From contig CAKTGF010000002.1 in the NCBI GenBank assembly GCA_934561395.1, forward strand, positions 1-64,000: a DNA stretch of 64,000 bases, read 5' to 3'. Origin of the DNA: an uncultured Eubacterium sp. (GTDB lineage: Bacteria; Bacillota; Clostridia; Oscillospirales; Acutalibacteraceae). The position numbers and the translations under genes were made by a program. The notes beneath the pieces are model-generated. The model saw only the letters and a program-made list of their open reading frames with translations, did not search any database and was not told where the DNA came from. This document shows, in pieces, positions 42,210 through 51,168 of the stretch (its first letter is position 1; every line of letters starts with the position of its first letter).

Positions 42210-43632
42210 ATTATACGAAATTGAACCCAATGAGCAAAAAATGATAGACGCCTTTAAGGCTGCTGTAAGCGACTGCTTCGGCAGCGGGCTGTATTTCAGA
42301 AATTATGATTTTCAAGAGGTGCACACCAAGGACGGCTACTGCATAATTGCCCTTTTGGATTACGGCAAATTTACCGCAAGGCTCAAATATAACCCCCAAT
42401 ATTTATTTGTGGATTATATGGATGTTAAGCTTGACCTTGGGGGGCAATACAAATATTCGATTTACGACATATTTAACCTTTTTAACATAGATGATTTTAA
42501 CCAATATTATTATTCGGACATTGAGCTTGAAGAAAATATCGCCGACCATGTTAAATCACTGCTTGAAATGATTAACAAATATTCCTACGATATTGAAAAG
42601 GCGTGCAGCAGTGAAAATATTGCAGCCCTTGACGCTAATGTGGAGCAGGATTACAAGGCCTCCTTTCCTAAGGACAAGGAGGAAAGCTGGCGTGAGGACA
42701 TTAAGGATGAGCTGGCAATTGATATTATTCATCCCTTTTTTACCGTTGTTTCCTCTGCTACCGATTCCGCAAAGCTTTTAAAACAAATGGAAAAGAGCAG
42801 CAAAAAGGGCAGGCTTACAACCCTTTACGAGCGCAGGCTTTTTGAGCATTTAAGCAAGGGCAACACTGTAATTAACACCTCCTATGCCGAAAAAGAAACC
42901 AACAATAAGGCATACAGCCGCCTTAACAGAAGGGTAAATGTTGCAATTCTTGCCGTTGTTATTATTTTGGTTTTTGGCTTTGCTTTGTTCTGCCGCTATG
43001 TTATGCTTAAGGGCGCTTTTGTTCCCCTGACCGATAACACAATCGGCTCGGTGGTGCTGCCCTTTTCAATATCAAAGCTTTTAAGCTACCTGTTTTGCAT
43101 ATTTGTGCTTACCACTTCGGTTAAAACCCTTTTCGGCAAAGCCATAATTAAACGGCTCAGCAAAAATGACGATTATACGGTTAAAAAGTACGAAAGGGAG
43201 CAGGGGGAAAACGCTCCTCAAAAAAAGGCCGGCAAAATCTTTGTAAAGGTGTTTTATGTTGTCGTAATAGTATTTGCGGCAGCCTTCAGCGTGATTACAG
43301 CAAACGATTCCGTGGGATTTTATGACGGCAGCGTTAAGCTGAGCGCCTTCGGCACTGCTGTTTCCGACAGCGATGTGCAAATTGCTGTAATTGAGGGCGA
43401 AATGGCAGATGAGGATTTTGAGCCCTATACCGATGTAAAGGCTTACGGCTTTTATACCGATGATTATGATTTTGCACTGCTTGAAAATTTGAGCCTTGAT
43501 TCTCCTGCCGTTGAGCGCATAGAGAAAATAATCAAGGATAATAACAAGCAGGTTCAAAGCTACAAAACCGCCGAGGATTTTTCTGATGATATGAATAATA
43601 AGGCGGATTCTTTGGCTAATTCTCCGGAATAG
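42196..43632 (+). CDS. Uncharacterised membrane protein between rimI and tsaD
   Basis: 478 aa, no family recognised. A soluble N-terminal part (about 1-245) resembles a DUF3137-like or lipid-domain layout only weakly. Three to four hydrophobic segments follow (about 252-272, 290-312 and 350-372), then an acidic extracytoplasmic C-terminus. It overlaps rimI by 14 nt and tsaD starts 11 nt after its stop, so it is in the same transcription unit. It could be a cell-envelope protein that merely shares the transcript. Confidence 0.75.
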   Translation: MKKNKLYEIEPNEQKMIDAFKAAVSDCFGSGLYFRNYDFQEVHTKDGYCIIALLDYGKFTARLKYNPQYLFVDYMDVKLDLGGQYKYSIYDIFNLFNIDDFNQYYYSDIELEENIADHVKSLLEMINKYSYDIEKACSSENIAALDANVEQDYKASFPKDKEESWREDIKDELAIDIIHPFFTVVSSATDSAKLLKQMEKSSKKGRLTTLYERRLFEHLSKGNTVINTSYAEKETNNKAYSRLNRRVNVAILAVVIILVFGFALFCRYVMLKGAFVPLTDNTIGSVVLPFSISKLLSYLFCIFVLTTSVKTLFGKAIIKRLSKNDDYTVKKYEREQGENAPQKKAGKIFVKVFYVVVIVFAAAFSVITANDSVGFYDGSVKLSAFGTAVSDSDVQIAVIEGEMADEDFEPYTDVKAYGFYTDDYDFALLENLSLDSPAVERIEKIIKDNNKQVQSYKTAEDFSDDMNNKADSLANSPE

Positions 43633-43642
43633 GAAGGCAGAT

Positions 43643-44656
43643 ATGAAAATTTTAGGTATTGAATCATCCTGTGACGAAACCGCCGCAGCAGTTGTTGAGG
43701 ACGGCCGCAGGGTATTATCAAATGTTATAGCAACCTCACTTGAGGAGCACAAGCTTTACGGCGGAGTTGTGCCCGAAATTGCCTCACGCCGCCATGCGGA
43801 AAGCATATCCGGCGTGGTTGACCAAGCCCTGGAGGATGCGGACTGCAAAATGGCAGATATTGACGCAATTGCCGTTACCTATGCGCCGGGGCTTATCGGC
43901 TCGCTTTTGGTGGGCGTTAATTTTGCAAAGGGACTTGCTCTTTCCACAGGAAAGCCTCTTGTTCCCGTTCATCATTTAAGGGGGCACATAGCCTCAAACT
44001 ACATTACAAGCGATATAGAACCGCCCTTTTTGTGCCTTGTTGTCAGCGGCGGCCATTCCCATATTGTAGCGGTTAAATCCTACACCGATTTTGAGGTTAT
44101 CGGCAAAACCCGTGACGATGCCGCAGGCGAGGCTCTCGACAAGGCAGGCAGAACCATGGGGCTTGCGTATCCCGGCGGTGTGAGCATTGATAAAATCTCC
44201 CCAACGGGCAACGAAAATGCCTTTAAATTCCCACACCCAAGGGTGTCGGGTTCGCCCTATGATTACTCCTTCAGCGGCTTAAAAACCGCAGTAATAAACA
44301 TTGTTCACAACGCCTCTCAAAAGGGGGAGCAAATTAACACCGCAGACCTGGCAGCCTCCTTCCAAAAAACCGTTGTTGACTGCCTTTTGCAAAACTTTGA
44401 GAGTGCGGCGAAAAATTCAGGTTATAATAAACTTGTGATAGCAGGGGGCGTTTCAGCCAATTCAAGGCTTAGAGCTGATGCGGAAAAAATGTGCAGGCGC
44501 CACGGCTGGCAGTTGTTTATTCCGCAGCTTAAATACTGCGGCGACAATGCCGCAATGATAGGCGCACAGGGCTATTATGAGCTCCTTGCAGGCAATGTTG
44601 CAGGGGAAAATCTTAACGCCTATGCCACCATGCCCCTTGACAGCCTGCATATTTGA
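43643..44656 (+). CDS. tsaD: tRNA N6-adenosine threonylcarbamoyltransferase
   Basis: 337 aa. GIESSCDETAAAVV at the N-terminus is the ASKHA phosphate-1 motif, HHLRGHIASNY supplies metal-binding His, and SGGHSHI and GGVSANSRLR are family hallmarks. It transfers threonylcarbamoyl to A37 of ANN-decoding tRNAs with TsaB and TsaE. It closes the polA-rimI-tsaD group. Confidence 0.97.
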   Translation: MKILGIESSCDETAAAVVEDGRRVLSNVIATSLEEHKLYGGVVPEIASRRHAESISGVVDQALEDADCKMADIDAIAVTYAPGLIGSLLVGVNFAKGLALSTGKPLVPVHHLRGHIASNYITSDIEPPFLCLVVSGGHSHIVAVKSYTDFEVIGKTRDDAAGEALDKAGRTMGLAYPGGVSIDKISPTGNENAFKFPHPRVSGSPYDYSFSGLKTAVINIVHNASQKGEQINTADLAASFQKTVVDCLLQNFESAAKNSGYNKLVIAGGVSANSRLRADAEKMCRRHGWQLFIPQLKYCGDNAAMIGAQGYYELLAGNVAGENLNAYATMPLDSLHI

Positions 44657-44717
44657 CAAAAAATTATCACTCTTTAACAGTATAATGTTACAAAATAATG
44701 AATTTTGGTCACTAATA

Positions 44718-44753
44718 TTGAATTTTCGCCGAAATTTAGTATAATTATACTAA
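44718..44753 (+). promoter_or_regulatory. pckG promoter overlapped by a perfect 18-bp palindrome
   Basis: TTGAAT (44718-44723), 16 bp, TATAAT (44740-44745). The palindrome TTAGTATAATTATACTAA (44736-44753) covers the whole -10 box. A dimeric repressor bound here would block RNA polymerase, as expected for a gluconeogenic gene. Confidence 0.6.
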
Positions 44754-44820
44754 CGAAACTAAGGGTCACGCTACCCAAGTTTCCTTAAACAGTTATCATT
44801 TATTCAAAGGAGAATAGATT

Positions 44821-46602
44821 ATGCAAACAAATCTTACAAAAAATCCTACCCTCCTTGCCTGGCTTGACGAAAAGGTTGATTTCTTAAAGCCTGAAAAGGT
44901 AGTATGGATTGACGGCTCAAAAGAACAAATCGACGCTCTCAAGGCTGAGGCTGTTGAAACAGGCGAGATGATTAAGCTTAACGAGGAGCTTCTTCCCGAC
45001 TGCTATCTCCACAGAACAGCAGAGAACGACGTTGCCCGTGTTGAGGCTCGCACACTTATCTGCACAACCAAGGAAGAGGATGCAGGCCCAACAAACCACT
45101 GGATGGCTCCTGACGAGTGCCACAAAATGCTTGATGAAATTTCAAAGGGCGCTTACGAGGGAAGAACCATGTACATCATCCCTTATTCAATGGGTCCTGT
45201 TGGTTCTCCGCTTTCAAAAATCGGTATTGAAATTACAGATTCAATCTATGTTGTTCTTAATATGAATATTATGACAAGGGTTGGCAAGGCCGTTCTTGAT
45301 GTTCTCGGCGACAGCAACGACTGGGTTCGTGGCATGCACTGCAAGTGCGATGTTGACCCTGAGAAGAGATGGATTGTTCAATTCCCTGAGGAAAACTCAA
45401 TCGTATCTGTTAACTCTGCATACGGCGGAAATGTACTTCTCGGTAAAAAGTGCTTTGCACTTCGTATCGCTTCATATCTCGGTAAAAACGAGGGCTGGCA
45501 GGCAGAGCACATGCTCATCCTCGGCCTCCAAAAGCCGAACGGCGATATTAAATATATCTGCGCAGCATTCCCATCAGCTTGCGGTAAAACAAACCTTGCA
45601 ATGCTTATTCCACCTGAAGGTTACCAAAAGAAGGGCTACAAGGTATGGTGCGTAGGCGACGATATTTCTTGGATCAGAAAGGGCGAGGATGGCAGACTTT
45701 ATGCTATCAACCCTGAAAACGGTTTCTTCGGCGTAGCTCCCGGTACTAACGAGAAATCAAATCCAAACGCTCTTGCTTCAACAAAGAAGGGCACAATCTT
45801 CACAAATGTTTGCCACAATCTTGATAATAACACTGTTTGGTGGGAGGGTCTTGATAAGAATCCGCCAACCAACGCTATCGACTGGAAGGGCAACCCATGG
45901 AACGGCGCTGAGTCTGACGAAAAGGGCGCTCATCCAAACTCAAGATTTACTGCTCCTGCAGTTAACTGCCCATGCATCAGCTCAGAGTTTGAAAACCCAC
46001 AGGGTGTTCCGATTTCTGCATTTGTATTCGGCGGTCGCCGTGAAAAGCTCACTCCTCTTGTATATCAATCAAAGGATTGGAACCATGGCGTATTCGTTGG
46101 CTCAATCATGGGCTCTGAAACAACAGCAGCTGCAACAGGTGCAGTAGGTGTTGTTCGTCGTGACCCAATGGCTATGCTCCCATTCTGCGGCTACAATATG
46201 GGCGATTATTGGAAGCACTGGATTGAAATCGGTCAGTCACTTGACCCTGAAAAGGCTCCTAAAATCTTCAATGTTAACTGGTTCCGTAAGGATGAAGACG
46301 GCAACTTCCTGTGGCCCGGCTTTGGCGACAACCTTCGTGTTCTTGACTGGATTATCGACCGTTGCGAGGGCAAGGTTGACGCTCAGGAAACAGCAATCGG
46401 CTATCTTCCTTATGCTAAGGATATTAACCTTGAAGGCCTTGATATGACAGAGGATGACCTTGACAATATTCTTGATGTTGACAAGGCTGCTTGGGAAGAA
46501 GAACTCAAGGGTGTTGAAGAGCTTTATGCTAAATTCGGCGACAGACTCCCACAAGAGCTTGCTGACGAGCTTGAAACTGTTAAGAAGTCACTTGAGGACT
46601 AA
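44821..46602 (+). CDS. pckG: Phosphoenolpyruvate carboxykinase (GTP)
   Basis: 593 aa, GTP-type length. FPSACGKTNLAM (about 255-266) is the kinase-1 (P-loop) motif specific for GTP enzymes; ATP-type enzymes read GLSGTGKTTL. VWCVGDDISWIR, FGVAPGTNEKSN and NWFRKDEDG are also GTP-type. It interconverts oxaloacetate and PEP, either for gluconeogenesis or, in rumen and gut anaerobes, CO2 fixation to oxaloacetate. SD AAAGGAG precedes the ATG. Terminator at 46629-46655. Confidence 0.96.
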   Translation: MQTNLTKNPTLLAWLDEKVDFLKPEKVVWIDGSKEQIDALKAEAVETGEMIKLNEELLPDCYLHRTAENDVARVEARTLICTTKEEDAGPTNHWMAPDECHKMLDEISKGAYEGRTMYIIPYSMGPVGSPLSKIGIEITDSIYVVLNMNIMTRVGKAVLDVLGDSNDWVRGMHCKCDVDPEKRWIVQFPEENSIVSVNSAYGGNVLLGKKCFALRIASYLGKNEGWQAEHMLILGLQKPNGDIKYICAAFPSACGKTNLAMLIPPEGYQKKGYKVWCVGDDISWIRKGEDGRLYAINPENGFFGVAPGTNEKSNPNALASTKKGTIFTNVCHNLDNNTVWWEGLDKNPPTNAIDWKGNPWNGAESDEKGAHPNSRFTAPAVNCPCISSEFENPQGVPISAFVFGGRREKLTPLVYQSKDWNHGVFVGSIMGSETTAAATGAVGVVRRDPMAMLPFCGYNMGDYWKHWIEIGQSLDPEKAPKIFNVNWFRKDEDGNFLWPGFGDNLRVLDWIIDRCEGKVDAQETAIGYLPYAKDINLEGLDMTEDDLDNILDVDKAAWEEELKGVEELYAKFGDRLPQELADELETVKKSLED

Positions 46603-46628
46603 TTAACAAATAATAATTAAAAAAATGA

Positions 46629-46655
46629 GGCTATCTCTTTTGAGATAGCCTTTTT
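46629..46655 (+). terminator. Terminator after pckG
   Basis: GGCTATCTC-tttt-GAGATAGCC stem followed by TTTTT. Confidence 0.92.
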
Positions 46656-46708
46656 GCTGCCCTGTTGGCAAAATCAAATTGCTGCAAGCATTAAGCCTGC
46701 GTTTTTGC

Positions 46709-46900
46709 TTAAAGGTCGTCTGCATCCTGAACGGGCATATCGTTATCATCGTTGTAATAATTTCCAACGGTTGTGCCGGTATATGAGCCCTCGGGGTCAA
46801 ACATTAAGCTTTCGGCAGAAATAAAACTTGTTAAATCGTTTATTTTTTTGCCGTTTTTGTTAAAATGATTTTTTTTGTTTTTATTCTTATTTTTATCCAT
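46709..46900 (-). CDS. Small conserved protein ending GSYTG...DADDL
   Basis: 63 aa from ATG 46900 (SD AGAGGTG 8-9 nt before). The N-terminus is Lys/Asn-rich. The C-terminal part with DPEGSYTG and the acidic PVQDADDL end looks like a short motif conserved in small clostridial proteins of unknown role. It lies in the minus strand between pckG and the 208-aa gene, which is transcribed into it. Confidence 0.6.
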   Translation of the reverse strand: MDKNKNKNKKNHFNKNGKKINDLTSFISAESLMFDPEGSYTGTTVGNYYNDDNDMPVQDADDL

Positions 46901-46951
46901 ATTAAAACACCTCTGCATTATTTTTTGCAAAGGTGTTTGTTTTATTCCATG

Positions 46952-47578
46952 TCAAATTTTTTCAACATCAATACCTGCGATTTTGTCTAAAATTTGCCTT
47001 GGGCTCAGCATTATTCCCACATCGCCGAAATCGCTCATATTAAGGTTTAGGTTGTTGATAAAAACGGGCATGTCCGCATATTCAACATCAATGTGCAGCC
47101 TTTTTGCGTCCTCGGCAATTTGGTTAACATCATAATTTGTGCAATCGTATGACATGGTTGCCTCAATTTCATTGTTGTTAATATATTGCAAAACCACATT
47201 CCTGCAGGTTTTTGAAATTGAAATGTATTTCTTATGCTCCTTGCTCAGTACCTGGCTGATGGTTGTTTGGGCAACCGCCTTGCAGGCGCCGCTGTTAACG
47301 AAAAATTCGTTAATGAAAATAGATTCAAGGGGGCTTGTGTCGTCAGGCGTGATAATTGCCAAAATATATTTTGATGTTTTTTTGCCATATACAGCACGAA
47401 TTGCCTGCTTAAAATAATATTGACACTCACTTATTTTTTTTGCAAATTCATGAAAAAAGGGAATGTTCGGCTTCGGTTCAATCCCCGGCATGGAAAATGA
47501 CTTAAAGGTCTCGCTTTCCTTATCCTTAATTAAAATGTAATCATTGGTTATAATAATCGGTAGGGTTTTGTTAGGCAT
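46952..47578 (-). CDS. Uncharacterised 208-aa protein
   Basis: 208 aa, soluble, no signal peptide. YILAIITPDDTSPLESIFINEFFVNSGA faintly recalls a beta-alpha segment of actin-like (MreB/FtsA type) domains, but nucleotide-binding motifs are lacking. It may be a degenerate member or an unrelated fold. The small 63-aa gene follows about 50 nt downstream on the same strand. SD AGAGGTG precedes the ATG. Confidence 0.6.
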   Translation of the reverse strand: MPNKTLPIIITNDYILIKDKESETFKSFSMPGIEPKPNIPFFHEFAKKISECQYYFKQAIRAVYGKKTSKYILAIITPDDTSPLESIFINEFFVNSGACKAVAQTTISQVLSKEHKKYISISKTCRNVVLQYINNNEIEATMSYDCTNYDVNQIAEDAKRLHIDVEYADMPVFINNLNLNMSDFGDVGIMLSPRQILDKIAGIDVEKI

Positions 47579-47724
47579 TTTTACACCTCTTTGTTCAAAT
47601 TAACTATATTATACATTATATTTTTTACTATTTCAACTGTGTTACAATCCTGTTACTTTTATAGACTTTGTGTATAAATATGTTATAATAAACCATATAT
47701 AGTATATTATTATTTAGAAAGGAC

Positions 47725-47746
47725 GAATGCTTGCATTCACTGAAAA
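47725..47746 (+). promoter_or_regulatory. Hairpin or 7-codon ORF between the SD and the DUF3048 start
   Basis: The only SD, AAAGGA (47718-47723), lies 23 nt before ATG 47747. A perfect palindrome GAATGCTTGCATTC (47725-47738) sits between and, if folded, brings the SD to about 9 nt from the ATG. Alternatively ATG 47727 opens a 7-codon ORF whose TGA overlaps the DUF3048 start codon (ATGA). Confidence 0.6.
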
Positions 47747-49096
47747 ATGAGCGAAGAAAAAGAATTAGACTCAATTTTAAATGAAATTAAAAAGAAAAAT
47801 GACGATACCGACCGTTTGAATTTACAGTCGGAGCCTCAGCAGGCTGCCGGGAGCGAAAATAACGGCGATGGTTCAGCCGAGGAAGAGGCAGAATTTGTTA
47901 TGACTGAGCCGATTCCTGAGGAAAGTGAGCCCCAAGAGTCGGAATACGAGAAGGCCGAAAATTCGGGCGAGGAATACACCGAACTTGAAGCCCTTTCAGA
48001 GCCACCGAAAAAGAATAATAAGAAAATAATTATTATCGTGGTAGCAATTATTGCGGTTGTTGCCATTGCCTGCGGCGTTTATTTTGGGGCTATTAAAAAG
48101 TCTGCGGATGATAACACAACAGCTCCCCAAACCACAGCAGGGGATTCGGCAGTAACCGAGCCAACAAGCCAAGCTCCCGACTCTTCAAGCACTAACCCAT
48201 TAACAGGAGAGGCAGGCTTTGCCGCAACAGGCAAGCGCCCGGTGGCAATTGTTGTTGAAAATGCTCCTGCGGCAAGACCTCAGTGGGGCATTGATTCCCC
48301 CGACATTATCGTTGAAGGCGAGGTTGAAGGCGGAATAAGCCGTATGCTTTGGATTTACGCCGATTATAACTCGGTTCCAAGCAAGGTTGGTCCGATTCGT
48401 TCCGCTCGTCCTTCTTATGTTAAGTTCAGCAAGTTTTTTGACGCCGTGTATATTCACTGGGGCGGCAGCCACAGCAAGGGCAATTATGTGGGCGGCTACA
48501 AAACCATCAGAAACGAGGGCGTTGACGATATCGACGGCATTAAGGGCGGCGCATTATTCAGCCGTGACACAAGCCGCAGCACTGCTGTTGAGCACAGAGG
48601 AATACTTGACGGCACAAAAATTGAAAGCGCAATAAAGGATAAGTCATACAGAACCGAGCTTAAGGACGGCGGCTTGCCCACATTTAACTTTAATGATAGT
48701 ATTGCCGATATCGGCACAGATAAAGCATCTTCACTTAATGTTAAGTTTTCATCAAAAACAGACACAAGAAAGTTCAGCTACAATTCAAGCGATTCAAAGT
48801 ATCATTCATCAGATTGGTCAACAGATGTTTCCTTTGAAAATGTAATTGTTCTTATGGCAGATTCAACCTATGTTTCTGCACCGTATAAGGGCGGCTCGAT
48901 AACCTATCTTAACTATTCGCTTACAAGCGGTTCGGGCTATTTGGCATCAAACGGCACCTATCAAAAAATCAAATGGTCTGCCGCAAGCGGCACCCTTAAA
49001 ATTACCGATGAAGCCGGCAACGATATTACCTTAAACAAGGGCAATTCGTATATCGGTCTTGCCTCATCAAACAACGGCGGCAGCGTAACATTTTAA
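47747..49096 (+). CDS. DUF3048-domain membrane-anchored protein
   Basis: 449 aa. A long acidic cytosolic N-terminus (about 1-85), one transmembrane helix (about 90-112), a Thr/Ser-rich linker and an extracytoplasmic DUF3048 domain (about 150-449; RPVAIVVENAPAARPQWGI, GGISRMLWIY, KVGPIRSARPSYV). This is YerB-like, of unknown function, near the cell wall. Terminator at 49117-49145. Confidence 0.85.
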   Translation: MSEEKELDSILNEIKKKNDDTDRLNLQSEPQQAAGSENNGDGSAEEEAEFVMTEPIPEESEPQESEYEKAENSGEEYTELEALSEPPKKNNKKIIIIVVAIIAVVAIACGVYFGAIKKSADDNTTAPQTTAGDSAVTEPTSQAPDSSSTNPLTGEAGFAATGKRPVAIVVENAPAARPQWGIDSPDIIVEGEVEGGISRMLWIYADYNSVPSKVGPIRSARPSYVKFSKFFDAVYIHWGGSHSKGNYVGGYKTIRNEGVDDIDGIKGGALFSRDTSRSTAVEHRGILDGTKIESAIKDKSYRTELKDGGLPTFNFNDSIADIGTDKASSLNVKFSSKTDTRKFSYNSSDSKYHSSDWSTDVSFENVIVLMADSTYVSAPYKGGSITYLNYSLTSGSGYLASNGTYQKIKWSAASGTLKITDEAGNDITLNKGNSYIGLASSNNGGSVTF

Positions 49097-49116
49097 CAGA
49101 TATATTGCAAATTATT

Positions 49117-49145
49117 ACACCACCTGTAATCAGGTGGTGTTTTTT
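49117..49145 (+). terminator. Terminator after the DUF3048 gene
   Basis: ACACCACCTG-taat-CAGGTGGTGT stem followed by TTTTT. Confidence 0.92.
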
Positions 49146-49277
49146 GTTGCCTCGCAAAATTAACAAATCCTATTATGAGTGAAAATACAAGTTAATGGAA
49201 CTTTACAAGGAATTGTTCCTATGAACTGTCGCTCTATACAAATCCAAACGGATAAAGCATAATAGGAGGCAGAAAAG

Positions 49278-49477
49278 ATGAAAGAGGTTTATATGAATAT
49301 GAACCCAAATGAAATTGAAAGCGAATATCTTAACGGTGTGTATAACGAAATAGCCAACACTCTCGGAATAGAGGCGGCAATGACGCTTTATTCTACATAC
49401 AGAGGGCAACAAAGTACGGCTACAGTGAAAAGTGGATTAGAAAAATGATTAAAGAGCATAAAGAAAACATGGAATAA
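49278..49477 (+). pseudogene. Mor-family transcription activator remnant (internal deletion)
   Basis: From ATG 49278 (SD AGGAGG upstream) the frame reads ESEYLNGVYNEIANTLGIE...YSTYRGQQ, the N-terminal half of a short Mor/phage-activator protein. The C-terminal helix-turn-helix end, KYGYSEKWIRKMIKEHKENME with a stop at 49477, continues in a different frame directly after. About 40 residues are missing and the reading frame shifts at the join. The gene is therefore inactive. Confidence 0.65.
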
Positions 49478-49543
49478 TGTATGCATACATAACTGTGTGT
49501 GTAATCAATAATTAAAACAATGTAGATGAAACAGGAGGAGAAA

Positions 49544-50182
49544 ATGAAAGTTAAATCAAAATTTATAACATTTTTAAAAATATTAGTTGCCGTTGTTGCT
49601 GTTTTCGGAATAGCAACAGCTGGCATTCTGATTAATGATAAGGTTCAAAGCCATAAAAATCAGCTTGACACCTTACGGATTACAGAAAGCCATAAAACCG
49701 ACTTGCAAATAGTCGAAGAAACAATCGAAAACGCATCAAGACTGGAAACTGCTGATTATGTTTGTACAATTGTTGAGTATTCTTACAGTTGTAAAAAAAT
49801 GTTTGGAAAGGATATAAAGTTTACCGAAACAGGGTATATTGTGTCTTATAAAGGCACTGTGTCGGCAGGTATTGATTTGTCAAAGGCCACGGTTAAACAG
49901 CTTGATAAAAATACTATTGAAATATTATTACCGCAAATTGAAGTTTATGAACCAAATTTCGATAATGCTTCAATGAAAAAATATGATGAAAAAAATAGTG
50001 TTTTTAATCCGCTTACGATTGATGATGTTAACGAAACAGAAATAAACGCAAAAAACAAGATAAAGGAAGAGGCAATAAATTATGGTATTGAAGAAAAGGC
50101 TAAAGCCAATGCAGAAGAAATGGTTTTAAGCCTTATGTCACAGGTTCTTAATAACTCAGAAATAAAAATCGTTTGGCAATAA
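49544..50182 (+). CDS. DUF4230 membrane-anchored protein
   Basis: 212 aa from ATG 49544, which has SD AGGAGG 5 nt before it; an earlier in-frame ATG (49526) lacks one. One N-terminal transmembrane helix (about 7-30) precedes an extracytoplasmic DUF4230 domain (about 45-212; YVCTIVEYSYSCK, YKGTVSAGIDLSKATV, ILLPQIEVYEP). Function unknown. Terminator at 50210-50235. Confidence 0.78.
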   Translation: MKVKSKFITFLKILVAVVAVFGIATAGILINDKVQSHKNQLDTLRITESHKTDLQIVEETIENASRLETADYVCTIVEYSYSCKKMFGKDIKFTETGYIVSYKGTVSAGIDLSKATVKQLDKNTIEILLPQIEVYEPNFDNASMKKYDEKNSVFNPLTIDDVNETEINAKNKIKEEAINYGIEEKAKANAEEMVLSLMSQVLNNSEIKIVWQ

Positions 50183-50209
50183 AACAATTTGCTCAATCTA
50201 ACAGTTATC

Positions 50210-50235
50210 CCCTCTGTTTTTAACAGAGGGTTTTA
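50210..50235 (+). terminator. Terminator after the DUF4230 gene
   Basis: CCCTCTGTT-ttt-AACAGAGGG followed by TTTTA. Confidence 0.85.
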
Positions 50236-50254
50236 TACTTATGCCGTCAAAATC

Positions 50255-50283
50255 TTGACATAAAATTTGCGGGATAATATAAT
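50255..50283 (+). promoter_or_regulatory. Consensus promoter before the GNAT pseudogene
   Basis: TTGACA (50255-50260), 17 bp, TATAAT (50278-50283). The perfect boxes survive although the gene behind them is broken. Confidence 0.8.
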
Positions 50284-50304
50284 CAAACTAAAGGATGCGA
50301 TAAT

Positions 50305-50568
50305 ATGATTGAGGTTCGTGATGCGACATTAGAGGATGCCGAGGCAATTTTGAAAATATATGATTATTATGTGAAAAACACGGCGGTTATTTTTGATTAA
50401 GACACTCCCAAACCTGCTGAATTTAAGGACTGAATGAAAGAAATTATGAGCCGTTATTCGCTCCGAAACGACGAGTTTTTAACAACCAACAGTGCCGATT
50501 TTCACAAGCATTTAGGGTTTGCAACGGTGGGCAAATTCAACAAATGCGGCTACAAATTCAGCAGATGA
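50305..50568 (+). pseudogene. GNAT (phosphinothricin-acetyltransferase-like) pseudogene
   Basis: ATG 50305 starts IEVRDATLEDAEAILKIYDYY, the PAT/bar-like GNAT N-terminus. A TAA stop follows after 31 codons and a second in-frame stop after that. Downstream the C-terminal segment EFLTTNSADFHKHLGFATVGKF is readable to about 50568, but the central acetyl-CoA-binding region of about 70-80 residues is missing. Both stops and internal deletion indicate decay. Confidence 0.75.
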
Positions 50569-50673
50569 TATGGATGAAAAAATTAACTGAGAGCACAAGG
50601 ATAATCAAATGCCGATAAAGAGTTATAGGCAGTCAAAAACGCTTAAATAATGACGGAGGAGGTATTTATCTGC

Positions 50674-51126
50674 ATGAACACATTAGAAATTAAAAAGGTT
50701 GACAAGGGCACGGATTTGGCAGATAAATTAATCTGCTTTGTTGAAGAATTTTCATGGACTGATGTTAAAGAACACATGTTAGCCGAACTGCGGACCTGGG
50801 CATTTACGGATTGGGAAACTCCCTTTGTTGCAACGGTAAACGGGCAGGTTGTGGGTATTGCATTTATCAGAAAAGAGGATTATTATCCGCTGCCTGAAAT
50901 ATATCCGTGGGTATCGGGGATTTTTGTTGATGAAAATTATCGTGGCCGCAGAATAAGCGAAAGCCTGATTGCTTTTGCAAATGAATATGCAAGGGAAAAG
51001 GGCTTTGATAAAACATATATTCCATCAGTCCATGTGGGCTTGTACGAAAAGTATGGATATCATTATGTTAAAGATATTGTTAATTACAGCAATGAAGCCG
51101 ACAGATTATATGTTAAAGAAATATAG
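50674..51126 (+). CDS. GNAT-family N-acetyltransferase
   Basis: 150 aa from ATG 50674, with GGAGGAGG about 11 nt upstream; an ATG at 50650 is in frame but precedes the SD. VSGIFVDENYRGRRISESLIAFANEYAREKGF is the acetyl-CoA site (motif A, R/QxxGxxG degenerate as RGRRIS), and GLYEKYGYHYV is motif B. Substrate unknown. The LMW phosphatase follows after 42 nt. Confidence 0.85.
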   Translation: MNTLEIKKVDKGTDLADKLICFVEEFSWTDVKEHMLAELRTWAFTDWETPFVATVNGQVVGIAFIRKEDYYPLPEIYPWVSGIFVDENYRGRRISESLIAFANEYAREKGFDKTYIPSVHVGLYEKYGYHYVKDIVNYSNEADRLYVKEI

Positions 51127-51168
51127 CGAGTGTGTTCGGCAACTGAATTTGAAAGGTTAAATAGTTAA

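Noticed and set aside
43081..43752. 223-aa minus-strand open frame opposite the 478-aa gene and tsaD start
   Set aside because: Shadow of well-supported plus-strand genes; no start signal or domain.
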